DNA of 61,904 nt from Bacteroidia bacterium (GCA_026000155.1 BNYG01000012.1:1-61904), one strand, 5' to 3'. Shown: positions 6,974 to 15,897, counted from the first letter of the stretch. A program made the numbers and translations. The notes: a model not told the origin generated them from the letters alone.

Positions 6974-8763
6974 GCTTTTTCCAATAATTCCAGCCAACGC
7001 ATGGATTTTTCGTCCAATATTTCGATGACTTGACTGATCCGCTGTGATTTTTGCAATAATTCGTCGTTAGATAAATTTCCGGTAGATAATTCCTGCTCTA
7101 ATTGCGCCTGTTCGGCTTCAAGAGCGGGAATTTCTTTATCCAAAGTTTCCAATTCCCGTTTTTCGTTGAACGACAGTTTGGTTTTATTGTAGGGGCGAAT
7201 CACATTCGCCCTATTTGCATTTGTCCCATTTGCATTTGCCTTACTATTTTTTTCGTCAGATGGGCGAACGTCATTAGGGCGAATGTGATTCGCCCCTACG
7301 GTTTCCCTATATTGCGTATAATTGCCCGGAAAATCCTGGATTTCGCCTTGTCCTTTGAAAACCAATAAATGATCCACCACTTTATCCATAAAATAGCGGT
7401 CGTGTGAAACGACAATTACGCAGCCTTTGAATCCGGCCAGGTATTCTTCCAAAATATTCAAGGTAATGATATCCAAATCGTTGGTGGGTTCGTCCAATAC
7501 CAGAAAATTGGGGTTTTTAATCAATACCGTGCAGAGATACAAACGGCGCTTTTCTCCTCCACTCAGTTTATGGACATAATCGTGCTGTTTGTCGGGCGTA
7601 AAAAGAAAGTGTTGCAAAAACTGGGAAGCGGTCAGTTTTTTTCCTCCGCCCAAATCAATCACTTCGGCAATATCTCGAACGACATCAATCACTTTCATTT
7701 TCTCATCAAACTGCAAACCGCTCTGGCTATAGTAACCGAAAGTAACGGTTTCACCGATATCAAAACCGCCTTTGTCCGGCAGTTCTTCACCGACCAGCAT
7801 CTTGATAAACGTAGATTTTCCAGTACCGTTATTGCCGATAATCCCCAGTTTTTCGTAACGGGCAAAGGTATAATTGAAATCTTCAACGATTTTTATGTCA
7901 CCGAAACTTTTGGATACGTGTTGCGCTTCAAAGATTTTATTCCCTATATAAGAAGCCTTTACATCCAATTTAACATTCCCTTGGGTTCTTTCCTGCTGTA
8001 CTTTTTTCTCCAAATCATAGAACGAATCAATCCGGGATTTGGCTTTCGTGGCTCGCGCTTGCGGCTGGCGGCGCATCCACTCCAATTCCTTACGGAACAG
8101 ATTATTGGCTCGTTCAAGCTCCGTATTTTGCGTTTCTATCCGTTCCTGTCGTTTTTCGAGGTAATAATTATAATTTCCTTTGTATGGATACAGTTGTTTG
8201 TTGTCGATTTCAATGATTTCGTTACAAACGCGATCCAGAAAATAGCGGTCGTGCGTGACCATTAAAAGGGTCATCTTACTGCGGGAAAGAAATTCCTCCA
8301 ACCATTCGGTCATCTCCAAATCCAGGTGATTGGTCGGTTCGTCCAAGATCAACAAATCCGGTTCGGTAATCAAAACGCTTGCCAGCGCCACCCGTTTGAG
8401 TTGTCCACCCGATAATTCCCCAATTTTTTGATGGAGATCAGTAATCTTGAAGCGAGTCAGAATCTGTTTGGCAAGTAACTCATTCTCTAACGTGTTGTTG
8501 CAAGCTTCCAAAACAGTTAAATGAGCAGGATATTCCGGATTCTGATCTAAATAACCCACTCGTAAATCTTTCCGGAAAACGATTTCGCCGGAATCATAAT
8601 CTTCTTTTCCGGTCAGGATATTGAGGAGCGTTGTTTTGCCCGTCCCGTTTTTAGCGATCAACCCAATCCGTTGTCCTTCGGCAATACCGAAAGAAAGGTC
8701 TGCGAAAAGGAGCAAATCGCCAAACGATTTGGTTAGATGATCTACTTGCAAATAAGATGCCAT
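6970..8763 (-). CDS. ABC-F family ATPase with in-frame repeat insertion
   Basis: A 597-residue cytoplasmic protein with two ABC nucleotide-binding domains and no membrane segments. Walker A motifs are GKNGTGKTTL (near residue 38) and GNNGTGKSTF (near 310). Signature motifs LSGGQLKR and LSGGEKRR and Walker B segments LLILDEPTNHLD and FLVLDEPTNDLD are intact. A charged linker separates the domains and a coiled coil forms the C-terminus. ABC-F proteins act on ribosomes or DNA (Uup, EttA types); this resembles the Uup type with its C-terminal coiled coil. Residues about 489-525 (from GANHIRP to RANVIRP) are encoded by a 111-bp palindromic repeat inserted in frame between the second ATPase domain and the coiled coil. 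Confidence 0.92.
   Translation of the reverse strand: MASYLQVDHLTKSFGDLLLFADLSFGIAEGQRIGLIAKNGTGKTTLLNILTGKEDYDSGEIVFRKDLRVGYLDQNPEYPAHLTVLEACNNTLENELLAKQILTRFKITDLHQKIGELSGGQLKRVALASVLITEPDLLILDEPTNHLDLEMTEWLEEFLSRSKMTLLMVTHDRYFLDRVCNEIIEIDNKQLYPYKGNYNYYLEKRQERIETQNTELERANNLFRKELEWMRRQPQARATKAKSRIDSFYDLEKKVQQERTQGNVKLDVKASYIGNKIFEAQHVSKSFGDIKIVEDFNYTFARYEKLGIIGNNGTGKSTFIKMLVGEELPDKGGFDIGETVTFGYYSQSGLQFDEKMKVIDVVRDIAEVIDLGGGKKLTASQFLQHFLFTPDKQHDYVHKLSGGEKRRLYLCTVLIKNPNFLVLDEPTNDLDIITLNILEEYLAGFKGCVIVVSHDRYFMDKVVDHLLVFKGQGEIQDFPGNYTQYRETVGANHIRPNDVRPSDEKNSKANANGTNANRANVIRPYNKTKLSFNEKRELETLDKEIPALEAEQAQLEQELSTGNLSNDELLQKSQRISQVIEILDEKSMRWLELLEKA
7189..7299. repeat. 111-bp palindromic repeat inserted in frame in the ABC-F gene
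   Basis: Arms 7189-7212 and 7276-7299 are perfect 24-bp inverted repeats beginning GTAGGGGCGAATCAC, around a 63-bp centre with internal ATTTGCATTTG direct repeats. Total length is 111 bases, a multiple of three. A related half-element lies at 42203-42229 between two other genes, showing the family is dispersed. Confidence 0.9.
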
Positions 8764-8782
8764 ATATTTTTAATTAAAAGAA

Positions 8783-8813
8783 TAAAGGTAAGAAATAAAA
8801 TAAGGCGCACAAT
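8783..8813 (-). promoter_or_regulatory. Promoter of the ABC-F gene
   Basis: On the minus strand ATTG (8813-8810), a 19-base spacer and TACCTTTA (8790-8783) approach the Bacteroidetes consensus TTTG-N19-TAnnTTTG with one mismatch in each box, ending 20 bases before the start codon. Confidence 0.45.
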
Positions 8814-8854
8814 TTTTTTTGAAATATTTTGGCATAATTAATAATTTAGCAGAG

Positions 8855-8939
8855 CCAATCGCAGAGCGATTACATTATTGTAGCTAATGAATCACCACAA
8901 TCCCACCCCACCAACCGCGGAGCGGTTACATTATTGTAG
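8855..8939. repeat. REP-like hairpins upstream of the transposase
   Basis: Two copies, 8855-8883 and 8911-8939, each a hairpin (AATCGCAGAGCGATT and AACCGCGGAGCGGTT) followed by ACATTATTGTAG. A partial third ATTATTGTAG follows at 8941-8950. They face three inverted copies downstream of the gene at 9037. Confidence 0.85.
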
Positions 8940-8967
8940 ATTATTGTAGATTATATTATTGTATAAT

Positions 8968-8998
8968 TTTGTTTTTAATGAATTTTGTTTTATTTTTG
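8968..8998 (+). promoter_or_regulatory. Promoter of the REP-associated transposase
   Basis: TTTG at 8968-8971, a 19-base spacer, and TATTTTTG at 8991-8998 give an exact match to the Bacteroidetes promoter consensus. It lies 38 bases before the ATG at 9037 and overlaps the in-frame ATG at 8959, so supports the later start. Confidence 0.7.
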
Positions 8999-9036
8999 TA
9001 TCACAAAATTTTAATAATCATTTAATTTATATCATT

Positions 9037-9510
9037 ATGCCGAAACCGAATGTTTATACACAAATTTACATCCAATTGGTTTTTTCTCCTAAACATCGCA
9101 ATGCATTGTTGCACGAAAAAATTCGCCCTGCTGTGTTCTCTTACATTTCAGGAATTGTTGATGAAATGTCTCATAAATCCATTGCCGTTAATGGAATGTC
9201 TGATCATGTTCATATTTTATTGGGATTAAATCCAAAGATTTCAATTTCCGATACCGTTCGGGACATCAAACGTTCATCGTCCTTGTTTATTAATTCTAAT
9301 CATTTCTGCCGTTATAGATTTGAATGGCAAGAAGGTTATGGTGGATTTTCATACGGAAGATCCAATTTGGATAAAATTTATAAATATGTATTGAATCAGG
9401 AAAAACATCATCAAAAAATGGAGTTCAAAACAGAATATCTGGGATTATTGGACAAATTTGAGATTCCGTACGAGGATCAATATTTATTTCAATTTTTCGA
9501 TCCACAATAA
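9037..9510 (+). CDS. REP-associated tyrosine transposase (Y1, IS200/IS605-type TnpA)
   Basis: A 157-residue HUH-superfamily nuclease of the RAYT/TnpA type. The HUH motif is the HVH of 'GMSDHVHILLGL', and the catalytic tyrosine is likely in the helix 'LDKIYKYVLNQEKHH', where the Q-x-x-HH ending is typical. The ATG at 9037 is preferred because an exact consensus promoter covers the upstream in-frame codons. The gene is enclosed by inverted REP-like hairpins, two before and three after; the third hairpin overlaps its last codons and stop. This layout fits a REP/RAYT unit in which the protein nicks and disseminates REP hairpins as single strands. It appears intact. Activity is inferred. Confidence 0.9.
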   Translation: MPKPNVYTQIYIQLVFSPKHRNALLHEKIRPAVFSYISGIVDEMSHKSIAVNGMSDHVHILLGLNPKISISDTVRDIKRSSSLFINSNHFCRYRFEWQEGYGGFSYGRSNLDKIYKYVLNQEKHHQKMEFKTEYLGLLDKFEIPYEDQYLFQFFDPQ

Positions 9511-9635
9511 TGCAACCGCCCCGCGGTTGATGGGTGGTATGGTGTATTCTGTCTACAATAATGCAACGTCTCCGACGTTGAGGGTGGGGGTATTGTGATT
9601 CATTGGCTACTATAATGTAATCGCTCCGCGATTGG
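9502..9635. repeat. REP-like hairpins downstream of the transposase
   Basis: Three copies at 9502-9529, 9553-9580 and 9607-9635, each of the form CTACAATAATG followed by a hairpin (AACCGCCCCGCGGTT, AACGTCTCCGACGTT, AATCGCTCCGCGATT). They are inverted relative to the copies upstream of the gene. Similarity between 8855-8903 and the reverse complement of 9588-9635 continues past the hairpin (GAATCACCACAAT versus GAATCACAAT). Confidence 0.85.
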
Positions 9636-9660
9636 GTGCACCAAGAATAGCTAAAGTTAT

Positions 9661-10071
9661 TCAAAAATCAAACTCAAAGTCGAAATCATCGACCGAATCA
9701 GATATCGCAAAATTATCCAAATCGCGCCGATCCTTTTTGGTAGGACGACCGGTGCCGCGGACACGGTCCACAAAACCGCTGATTTTTTGCAATTCGAGCA
9801 ATTCGTACTGTTCGGGAGGTGTGATATTTTCCAGATAATTGGAAACTAATTTAGCCCCTACCCTATTCACGGTTAAATCCAAGACTTTGAACGAATAGGT
9901 AACCGGTGGTTTGCGCACTTGAATAATATCGCCTGTTTTCACCATCCGGGACGGTTTGACTACGGCATCATTCACCGCTACACGATTTTTCTTACAAGCC
10001 TCGACCGCAATGGTTCGCGTCTTGAAAATCCGTGTCGCCCACATCCATTTATCTATCCTTACTTCGTTCAT
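9661..10071 (-). CDS. hslR: S4-domain RNA-binding protein, Hsp15 family
   Basis: A 136-residue cytoplasmic protein. The S4 RNA-binding fold occupies residues 1-70 ([18 protein letters not shown], then [20 protein letters not shown]). The tail contains a basic [11 protein letters not shown] segment followed by an acidic end. Hsp15 recognises stalled 50S subunits carrying peptidyl-tRNA; being encoded with peptidyl-tRNA hydrolase fits a ribosome-rescue context. The start codon overlaps the pth stop by 4 bases (ATGA), typical of coupled translation. The acidic DDFDFEFDF terminus is unusual compared with the E. coli protein. Confidence 0.88.
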   Translation of the reverse strand: MNEVRIDKWMWATRIFKTRTIAVEACKKNRVAVNDAVVKPSRMVKTGDIIQVRKPPVTYSFKVLDLTVNRVGAKLVSNYLENITPPEQYELLELQKISGFVDRVRGTGRPTKKDRRDLDNFAISDSVDDFDFEFDF

Positions 10072-10631
10072 TTGTTGTTAAACTGTGTCATGGTAATCTC
10101 TACTCCCGCCAAACAGAAACTTTTAATCATTTCCTCTGCACGCTCGATTCTTTCCGGCAGAAGTTTCTTTTCTTCGTCCAAAAAAGAACTTAACACATAA
10201 TCAATCTGTTGCCCCGGAAGAAAATTATTCCCGATACCGAAGCGCAAACGATTGTATTGATTAGTTCCCAAAATTTCCTGAATATGTTTCAAGCCATTGT
10301 GACCGGCATCGCTTCCTTTGGGTTTCAATCGCAAAACACCGAACGGCAATGCCAAATCATCTACCAATACCAAGAGATTTTCCAACGGAATATTCTCCTG
10401 TTGCATCCAATAACGAACGGCGTTTCCACTCAAATTCATGTAAGTAGAAGGTTTGAGCAGCACGAGTTGCTGGTTTTTCAACCGCATTTCCGCCACAGCG
10501 CCATATCGCTTGTCTGCAAAAACAACATTGGACGCCTTTGCGAAAGCGTCCAATATCCTGAATCCTATGTTGTGCCGGGTATCTTCGTACTCTCGCCCGA
10601 TATTACCCAAGCCGGTAATCAAATACTTCAT
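10068..10631 (-). CDS. pth: Peptidyl-tRNA hydrolase
   Basis: A 187-residue Pth enzyme that releases peptides from peptidyl-tRNA. Signature features: N-terminal [19 protein letters not shown] with the catalytic His of TRHNIG near residue 20, the STYMNLSG segment, DDLALPFG with its conserved Asp, and the GSDAGHNGL loop near 107-115. Length is normal. It sits between rplY (gap of 3 bases) and hslR (4-base overlap) in one operon. Confidence 0.96.
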   Translation of the reverse strand: MKYLITGLGNIGREYEDTRHNIGFRILDAFAKASNVVFADKRYGAVAEMRLKNQQLVLLKPSTYMNLSGNAVRYWMQQENIPLENLLVLVDDLALPFGVLRLKPKGSDAGHNGLKHIQEILGTNQYNRLRFGIGNNFLPGQQIDYVLSSFLDEEKKLLPERIERAEEMIKSFCLAGVEITMTQFNNK

Positions 10632-10634
10632 TTA

Positions 10635-11204
10635 TCAAGCCTTAGCAGCAGCTCCACGAGCAGCACGAGTCAATTTAACCGCAGCTACTACGTTGTCTTT
10701 CGCATTTAATAATTCCAGATTGTCAAATTGTAAACTACCTACCTGAACAGTTTTACCCAAACCTAAGTTTTCGATATTGATGGTTAATTTTTCCGGGAAA
10801 TTTTTGTATAAACCTCTCACTTTCAGTTTCCGCATTTCCAACGAAAGTTTACCACCGGCTTTTACCCCTTCTGCCAAACCTTCCAATTCAATCGGAATTT
10901 CTACCGTAACCGGTTTATCTTCAAATACCTGTAAGAAATCCACATGCAGCAATTCATCGGATACCGGATGATATTGTGCATCTTTCAGAATAGCGTTATA
11001 CGCTTTGCCATCAATGCTTAATGCTACGATAAAAATTTCAGGTGTGTAAATCAATTTACGGATACCTTCTTTGGATACTGTAAAATGGGTTACATTTTCG
11101 CCGCCGTATAATACACTGGGTACCAACGATTCTTTACGATACGCTTTTGCAGCTTTTTTGCCGATGCTGTCTCTTTTAGAGCCTTCTAATTGAAATGTCT
11201 TCAT
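10635..11204 (-). CDS. rplY: 50S ribosomal protein L25/Ctc
   Basis: A 189-residue two-domain L25 of the Ctc type, binding 5S rRNA. The N-terminal L25 domain is residues 1-95 (ending in the AQYHPVSDELLHVDFLQ signature), the C-terminal TL5/Ctc beta domain is 96-180 (VEIPIELEGLAEGVKAGGKL), and the tail is Ala-rich and basic. It is first in the rplY-pth-hslR operon, a common order in Bacteroidetes. Confidence 0.96.
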   Translation of the reverse strand: MKTFQLEGSKRDSIGKKAAKAYRKESLVPSVLYGGENVTHFTVSKEGIRKLIYTPEIFIVALSIDGKAYNAILKDAQYHPVSDELLHVDFLQVFEDKPVTVEIPIELEGLAEGVKAGGKLSLEMRKLKVRGLYKNFPEKLTINIENLGLGKTVQVGSLQFDNLELLNAKDNVVAAVKLTRAARGAAAKA

Positions 11205-11278
11205 TTTTTAATTGTTTGTGTTACTCAAAATTAAGATGCTTCCTAATCTCCCATCACACGGAATTTTTAAAAGCGGGG

Positions 11279-11308
11279 CAAAGATACGCATTTTTTTGAT
11301 AATACAAA
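11279..11308 (-). promoter_or_regulatory. Promoter of the rplY-pth-hslR operon
   Basis: On the minus strand TTTG (11308-11305), an 18-base spacer and TATCTTTG (11286-11279) match the Bacteroidetes promoter consensus. It overlaps nothing coding: the esterase gene at 11311 stops just before it. A leader of about 65 bases precedes rplY. Confidence 0.65.
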
Positions 11309-11310
11309 AA

Positions 11311-12159
11311 TTAAAATTGCGTAAATGATTTGGAGGCGAATTCCATGACTTCCGGCAATTCCATCCGCCAATATGTCCAGGTATGGCCTCCGTCTTTGAC
11401 ACGGTATTCGTGGGGAATTTGCTTGTCGCGAAACAGCGTATGCAATTCATCATTGTCTTTGTAAAGAAAATCATCATCGCCTACACTTACATACCAACGC
11501 ACTTGCTTTATCTTCGCCATTTCTTCAGGAGTTGCATTCGCTATGATACTTTCCACCGTATATTTTTGAGCATATTCCGACAGTTGTTTTTCGGAAGCCT
11601 TCTTGTTATTGAGTAACCAGGAAGACCCGGTAGAAGCGCTCAAAGGAGCAGCTACAGCAAACACTTCCGGATGATGCAAGGTGTAATAAACCGTTCCTCC
11701 GCCACCCATGGAAAGACCGGAAACCGCGCGGTATCTTCTGTCGCTACGCACCCGGTAGGTTTTTTCGATATGCGGAATCAGTTCCTGAAAGAAAAAATCT
11801 TCGTAATTAAAACTGCCGTCCGGTTGATTGAAGTAGCCTTTTACCTGGGTATTGGCATCGGGCATCACAATAATCATGGGAGCTGCTTTTCCTTCCGCAA
11901 TAGCTTTATCGGCAATGTGTTGGACTTGTCCGAATTGCACCCAGCCGGTATGGTCGTCCCCGCTCCCGTGCAAAAGATACAAAACCGGATAACTCTGGTC
12001 GGTTTCATCGTAACCGGGAGGCAGATAAATAGCGTAATTCCTTTCCATTTTCAGAATATCACTTTTGATTTTCTTCGTTTCGGAAACCTGACTTCTTTGT
12101 GCAGAAGCGGCAAACACAATGTTTAGCAATAAAATAGCTGTTAACAATAGATTTTTCAT
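11311..12159 (-). CDS. Secreted CE1-like esterase (esterase D/feruloyl esterase fold)
   Basis: A 282-residue alpha/beta hydrolase with a signal peptide (residues 1-20, ASAQ). The nucleophile elbow is GLSMGG near residue 150; the N-terminal segment 'YPVLYLLHGSGDDHTGW' forms the oxyanion region, and the catalytic His is in DGGHTW near residue 266. The family includes feruloyl and acetyl xylan esterases and S-formylglutathione hydrolases; export and PUL context favour removal of hydroxycinnamate or acetyl decorations. It lies 8 bases after the GH3 gene and ends PUL 1. Confidence 0.83.
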   Translation of the reverse strand: MKNLLLTAILLLNIVFAASAQRSQVSETKKIKSDILKMERNYAIYLPPGYDETDQSYPVLYLLHGSGDDHTGWVQFGQVQHIADKAIAEGKAAPMIIVMPDANTQVKGYFNQPDGSFNYEDFFFQELIPHIEKTYRVRSDRRYRAVSGLSMGGGGTVYYTLHHPEVFAVAAPLSASTGSSWLLNNKKASEKQLSEYAQKYTVESIIANATPEEMAKIKQVRWYVSVGDDDFLYKDNDELHTLFRDKQIPHEYRVKDGGHTWTYWRMELPEVMEFASKSFTQF

Positions 12160-12167
12160 GATGCAAT

Positions 12168-14468
12168 TTATTTAATCGTAAATTTGATTTTTTCTTTGAT
12201 ATCGGCAGAAGAAGCGCCGATTTGAAACTCAAAATCGCCGGCTTCCACTATCCGTTTGTTTTCCAAATTAATAAACGATAAATCGTTCAATGTCAATTTG
12301 AATGTGACCGTCTTTGTTTCTCCTGACTTCAAATCCACTTTTTCAAAACGGCGCAGGCGTTTTACATCCGGAATTAAGGAAGCATACAAATCAGCAGAAT
12401 AGATTTGCACCACTTCTTTGCCTTCCCGGTTGCCGGTATTGGTTACATCGACAGAAATAATTACTTCCTCTTTAGCATCCAACGGTAAGGTTGTTTTATT
12501 TATTTTCGGATTGGAATAAGCAAATGTGGTGTAACTCAAGCCATATCCAAACGGATATTCAAAATTGTAATCGCCTTCGTAATTATAGGCTACATCGTTA
12601 TTTTCCTGTTCTTCAGCGTATTTATGATAATACGGAATCAACGAATTAGGAAAAGCCGGATAAGTGTAGGGCAGTTTGCCGGAGGGATTCACATCACCTG
12701 CTAAAATATCGGCTAAGGCATCTGCACCGTAAATTCCCGGCAAATAGGTTTGCACAATGGCATCGACCTGATTGGAGAATTTGGAAATCAGGCGGGGACG
12801 TCCTTCGCTTAACACCAGAATGACCTTTTTGCCTGATTTCAAAACTTCTTTCGCCAACTCCGTCTGTAAATCACTGAGATATAAGTCGTCCAAATCACCC
12901 GGTTTTTCGCAATACGAATTTTCGCCCAGACAAAGAATGACATAATCCGCATTTTTAGCGCCGGCAATCGCTTCGTCGAAACGGTCTTTGTATTCGTCGT
13001 AATATTTGCCTTTATTGTTATAACTAACTCCCGGAAAATAAGTTACGTTGGTTTTTCCGTATTTTTGTTGAATAGCGTCCAAGATCGTAAGGTATTGAGC
13101 GCCAAACTCGTCTATTTTTTCACCCTGCCAGGAAAAAGTCCAACCGCCATTCAACGCACGTTTGCTCACGGCATTCGGACCGGTTACAAACAGCTTAGTT
13201 CCTTTTTGCAAAGGCAAAACTTGATCTTTATTTTTCAATAAGGTAATTCCATCCACAGCAGCATCGTACGAAGCTTGTTGAAATTCTTTGGAATTGAATT
13301 TCGGATAATCTTTGGCATAAGTATTAGGCACGTCAAACAAATTTAAATCCAATTTTAATTGGATAATCCGCGTGACCGCATCGTCAATGCGCGACATGGG
13401 CACTTCGCCCTCATTGACCAATTCGGTCAATAAAGTGCAGAATTGTTTGTAATCATACGGAATCATCGACATATCAATGCCCGCGTTGATGCCTTTTTTA
13501 ATGGCTTCCTTGATGTTAGGTACCAGATGGTCGCGATTATACAATTTATTAATATCTTCCCAGTCGGTCACAATCATGCCTTTGAATCCCATCTCTTCGC
13601 GAAGCAGTTTGGTCAGCAAATCGTAGCTGGCATGTACGGGTACATTGTTGATAATGGCTGAATTAATCATCACAGTATGCACTCCGGCATCTATGGCCGC
13701 CTGAAAAGCGGGTGTATGGTATTCCCGCAACACATTTTCCGGAATATAGGCAGGCGTACGGTCTTTCCCGCTGATGGGCGCGCCATAACCCAAAAAGTGC
13801 TTCATGCAGGCAGCGATTTTAGTCGCTTCTCCAATCGTATTGTTATCGCCTTCGATGCCTTTTACTAATTCGCGGGCAAAAACAGAACCGATATAAGGGT
13901 CTTCACCAAAGGCTTCATACTGACGGGAAAAACGCGGATCAAGTCCCAAGTCCAGCACCGGAGAAAACGTCCACGGAACGTTGCTTGCACGGGTTTCGTA
14001 GGCGGTAATTTCGCCCATTTTACGTGCATGAGCAGGATTCCAGGAAGCCGCCAGATTGATTTCTTGCGGAAACATGGTGGAACCGGCGGTATAAGTGGCA
14101 CCATGTATCTGGTCTAATCCATAGATGACCGGAATTTTCAGGCGGTCTTCGTTGGCGGTTTTTTGTATTTGTACAACGACTTCATTCCACCATTCCGGTG
14201 TACGCGCGCGGGTATTCGGCGCATTGAGTACCGATCCAATATGATAGTCCACAATGGCTTCGCGAACCTTCGCCGGGTCAATTTGCAAGGTGCTCACCGG
14301 GGGCGTATCTCGTCCCTGAAGCAGTCCGTCAATGGCAATTTGCGACATTTGACCGACTTTTTCCGCCAATGTCATTTGCGACACAATTTCTTCCGCTCTT
14401 TTGTTTCGAGCTTGTACTCCGGTAACAAAAATTACCGCTATTGCTGCAATCCATAATCCTTTTTTCAT
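12168..14468 (-). CDS. bglX: GH3 beta-glucosidase/beta-xylosidase
   Basis: A 766-residue exported glycoside hydrolase family 3 enzyme. After a signal peptide (residues 1-21) come the GH3 N-terminal TIM barrel (KHFLGYG near 225; catalytic nucleophile Asp in MIVTDWEDI near 301), the C-terminal alpha/beta sandwich (LCLGENSYCEKPGD, LSEGRPRLI) and a fibronectin-III-like domain (NTGNREGKEVVQIY). ATG 14468 is chosen over 14477 because a -7 box covers the latter. It most resembles the BglX type, releasing terminal beta-linked glucose or xylose from oligosaccharides, probably in the periplasm. The symbol is by similarity of layout only. Confidence 0.9.
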   Translation of the reverse strand: MKKGLWIAAIAVIFVTGVQARNKRAEEIVSQMTLAEKVGQMSQIAIDGLLQGRDTPPVSTLQIDPAKVREAIVDYHIGSVLNAPNTRARTPEWWNEVVVQIQKTANEDRLKIPVIYGLDQIHGATYTAGSTMFPQEINLAASWNPAHARKMGEITAYETRASNVPWTFSPVLDLGLDPRFSRQYEAFGEDPYIGSVFARELVKGIEGDNNTIGEATKIAACMKHFLGYGAPISGKDRTPAYIPENVLREYHTPAFQAAIDAGVHTVMINSAIINNVPVHASYDLLTKLLREEMGFKGMIVTDWEDINKLYNRDHLVPNIKEAIKKGINAGIDMSMIPYDYKQFCTLLTELVNEGEVPMSRIDDAVTRIIQLKLDLNLFDVPNTYAKDYPKFNSKEFQQASYDAAVDGITLLKNKDQVLPLQKGTKLFVTGPNAVSKRALNGGWTFSWQGEKIDEFGAQYLTILDAIQQKYGKTNVTYFPGVSYNNKGKYYDEYKDRFDEAIAGAKNADYVILCLGENSYCEKPGDLDDLYLSDLQTELAKEVLKSGKKVILVLSEGRPRLISKFSNQVDAIVQTYLPGIYGADALADILAGDVNPSGKLPYTYPAFPNSLIPYYHKYAEEQENNDVAYNYEGDYNFEYPFGYGLSYTTFAYSNPKINKTTLPLDAKEEVIISVDVTNTGNREGKEVVQIYSADLYASLIPDVKRLRRFEKVDLKSGETKTVTFKLTLNDLSFINLENKRIVEAGDFEFQIGASSADIKEKIKFTIK

Positions 14469-14474
14469 ATTTTG

Positions 14475-14482
14475 CAAAGATA
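14475..14482 (-). promoter_or_regulatory. -7 promoter box before GH3
   Basis: TATCTTTG on the minus strand fits TAnnTTTG, but no TTTG lies at the right distance upstream and the box is only 6 bases before the start codon. It may drive a nearly leaderless GH3-esterase transcript separate from the rest of PUL 1, which is set apart by an 88-base A+T-rich gap. Confidence 0.4.
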
Positions 14483-14565
14483 CACTTTTTATTTTTTATT
14501 TACTCTAATAACCAATGAATGAAAACGATTAATGATAATAAAATTATTATTTTTCATACATTGAA

Positions 14566-15867
14566 TTATTTTACGTTTAATTTATCTTTAAAAAATTGCA
14601 TGACAATGCCATAATGTTCAAAACCGGTATTATGTCCGTTTTGAGGATACGCCAACCATTGTTTTTCCGATTTCACTTGATTATAGACGGCAAAATTGGT
14701 GTGCGGTGGACAAACATCGTCTTGTACGCCAATGCCCATGAGAACAGGGCTGGTAATCCATTGCGCCAAGTTCTTGACATCGAAGTAAGAAAGCAGATTG
14801 TAAATACGTTCCCATTCACTTTGTGGAAGATTGTTGCCCGCGATATAACGTTCAAAATCCTCTCGCGGCCAATGAGTAATGGCAAAGTAGTCGCGATAAT
14901 CGGATAAGAAAGGGATTTCAGGAGCGGCGGCTTTCACCCGTTGGTCGAGCGAGGCTGCCACGAACGACAATGCACCGCCCTGACTGCCGCCACGAACGCC
15001 GATTTTATCCCCGTCAATTTCCGGACGACTGCATACAAAATCCAACGCACGCACCACATCCAAGAAAGCGCCCCGATAGTAGTAGTCCTCTTTGCTATCC
15101 AAACCGTAAGTTATCCACGTACCAAAACGATTGCCCGGTTGATTGAGCGCTTGACCACGAATAGACAGCACGAAACGCGCAAAACCATCCCAATGTTGAT
15201 TCGGAAAATACGGCTGAGAGCCATAGCCCATATATTCCACGATAACCGGATGTTTGCCTTCGCGTTTGGGTTGCGTATAATAGCCCTGAATAGGCTCATT
15301 GCCAAAGGAACACATTTTTACCAGATAAGTATTATAATCCAACTGGGATTGTTCGGGAATCAATGTCAATTCATATTGAGGAGCCACCATTGCTAATTCT
15401 TTTAAACTATTGTCCCAAAATGCCTTGAAATCGGCTTTGGCATCTATCGGCGAACTGATTTTTTCCGGCTCAACACCCACATTAAATTTTTTATCCATCA
15501 GGAGGGTATTATCGCTATAAAATTGCACATTGTAACGATAAAAACCGGGCGCAGGTTTGTCTAAACCAAAAGAATACTGCCGACTTTCATTGGCAGGCAA
15601 GGAAACAAGCAGAGAATCCGCTTTCAACGGCTTGTGGTCGTCTGTAAATAGTTTCACAACGAGTTTGCCGTTTGCCGCTGTACCGGTTACATTCGCCAAA
15701 TTGACGGTAATATCAATGGGATTGGATTGCAAAAAAATGTAATCGGAATCCGCTATATCAACAGTTAATACGACCTGCCCCTGAGGTGTCGTTTGTGCTG
15801 TTGCTTGTATATTGAAAGCAAGCAAAAACAGTACAGGCAGTAGCGCCCAATAGATTATTTTTCTCAT
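14566..15867 (-). CDS. CE7 acetyl xylan esterase/cephalosporin-C deacetylase family
   Basis: A 433-residue exported esterase. Signal peptide at 1-24 (ATAQ). Residues 25-130 form an extra beta-rich N-terminal domain (VVLTVDIADSDYIFLQSNPI). The AXE1/CE7 catalytic domain follows with nucleophile GGSQGG near 295, Asp in GVQDDVCPP near 384 and His in NGHNTGFEH near 412. The RGQALNQPGN and YYRGAFLDVVRALDF segments are typical of CE7. It removes acetyl groups from xylose or other sugars of oligosaccharides. It follows GH30 by 30 bases and probably belongs to the same operon. Confidence 0.9.
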   Translation of the reverse strand: MRKIIYWALLPVLFLLAFNIQATAQTTPQGQVVLTVDIADSDYIFLQSNPIDITVNLANVTGTAANGKLVVKLFTDDHKPLKADSLLVSLPANESRQYSFGLDKPAPGFYRYNVQFYSDNTLLMDKKFNVGVEPEKISSPIDAKADFKAFWDNSLKELAMVAPQYELTLIPEQSQLDYNTYLVKMCSFGNEPIQGYYTQPKREGKHPVIVEYMGYGSQPYFPNQHWDGFARFVLSIRGQALNQPGNRFGTWITYGLDSKEDYYYRGAFLDVVRALDFVCSRPEIDGDKIGVRGGSQGGALSFVAASLDQRVKAAAPEIPFLSDYRDYFAITHWPREDFERYIAGNNLPQSEWERIYNLLSYFDVKNLAQWITSPVLMGIGVQDDVCPPHTNFAVYNQVKSEKQWLAYPQNGHNTGFEHYGIVMQFFKDKLNVK

Positions 15868-15897
15868 GTGTTATATGGATTTTAAAATTTTACTTCT

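Noticed and set aside
8959..9036. Longer N-terminus of the REP-associated transposase
   Set aside because: The consensus promoter 8968-8998 lies within it; MPKPNVYTQIYIQLVFS at 9037 is the normal family start.
11208..11477. An 89-codon minus-strand frame between rplY and the CE1-like esterase
   Set aside because: It overlaps the end of the esterase in another frame and runs through the rplY promoter; its peptide has no recognisable features.
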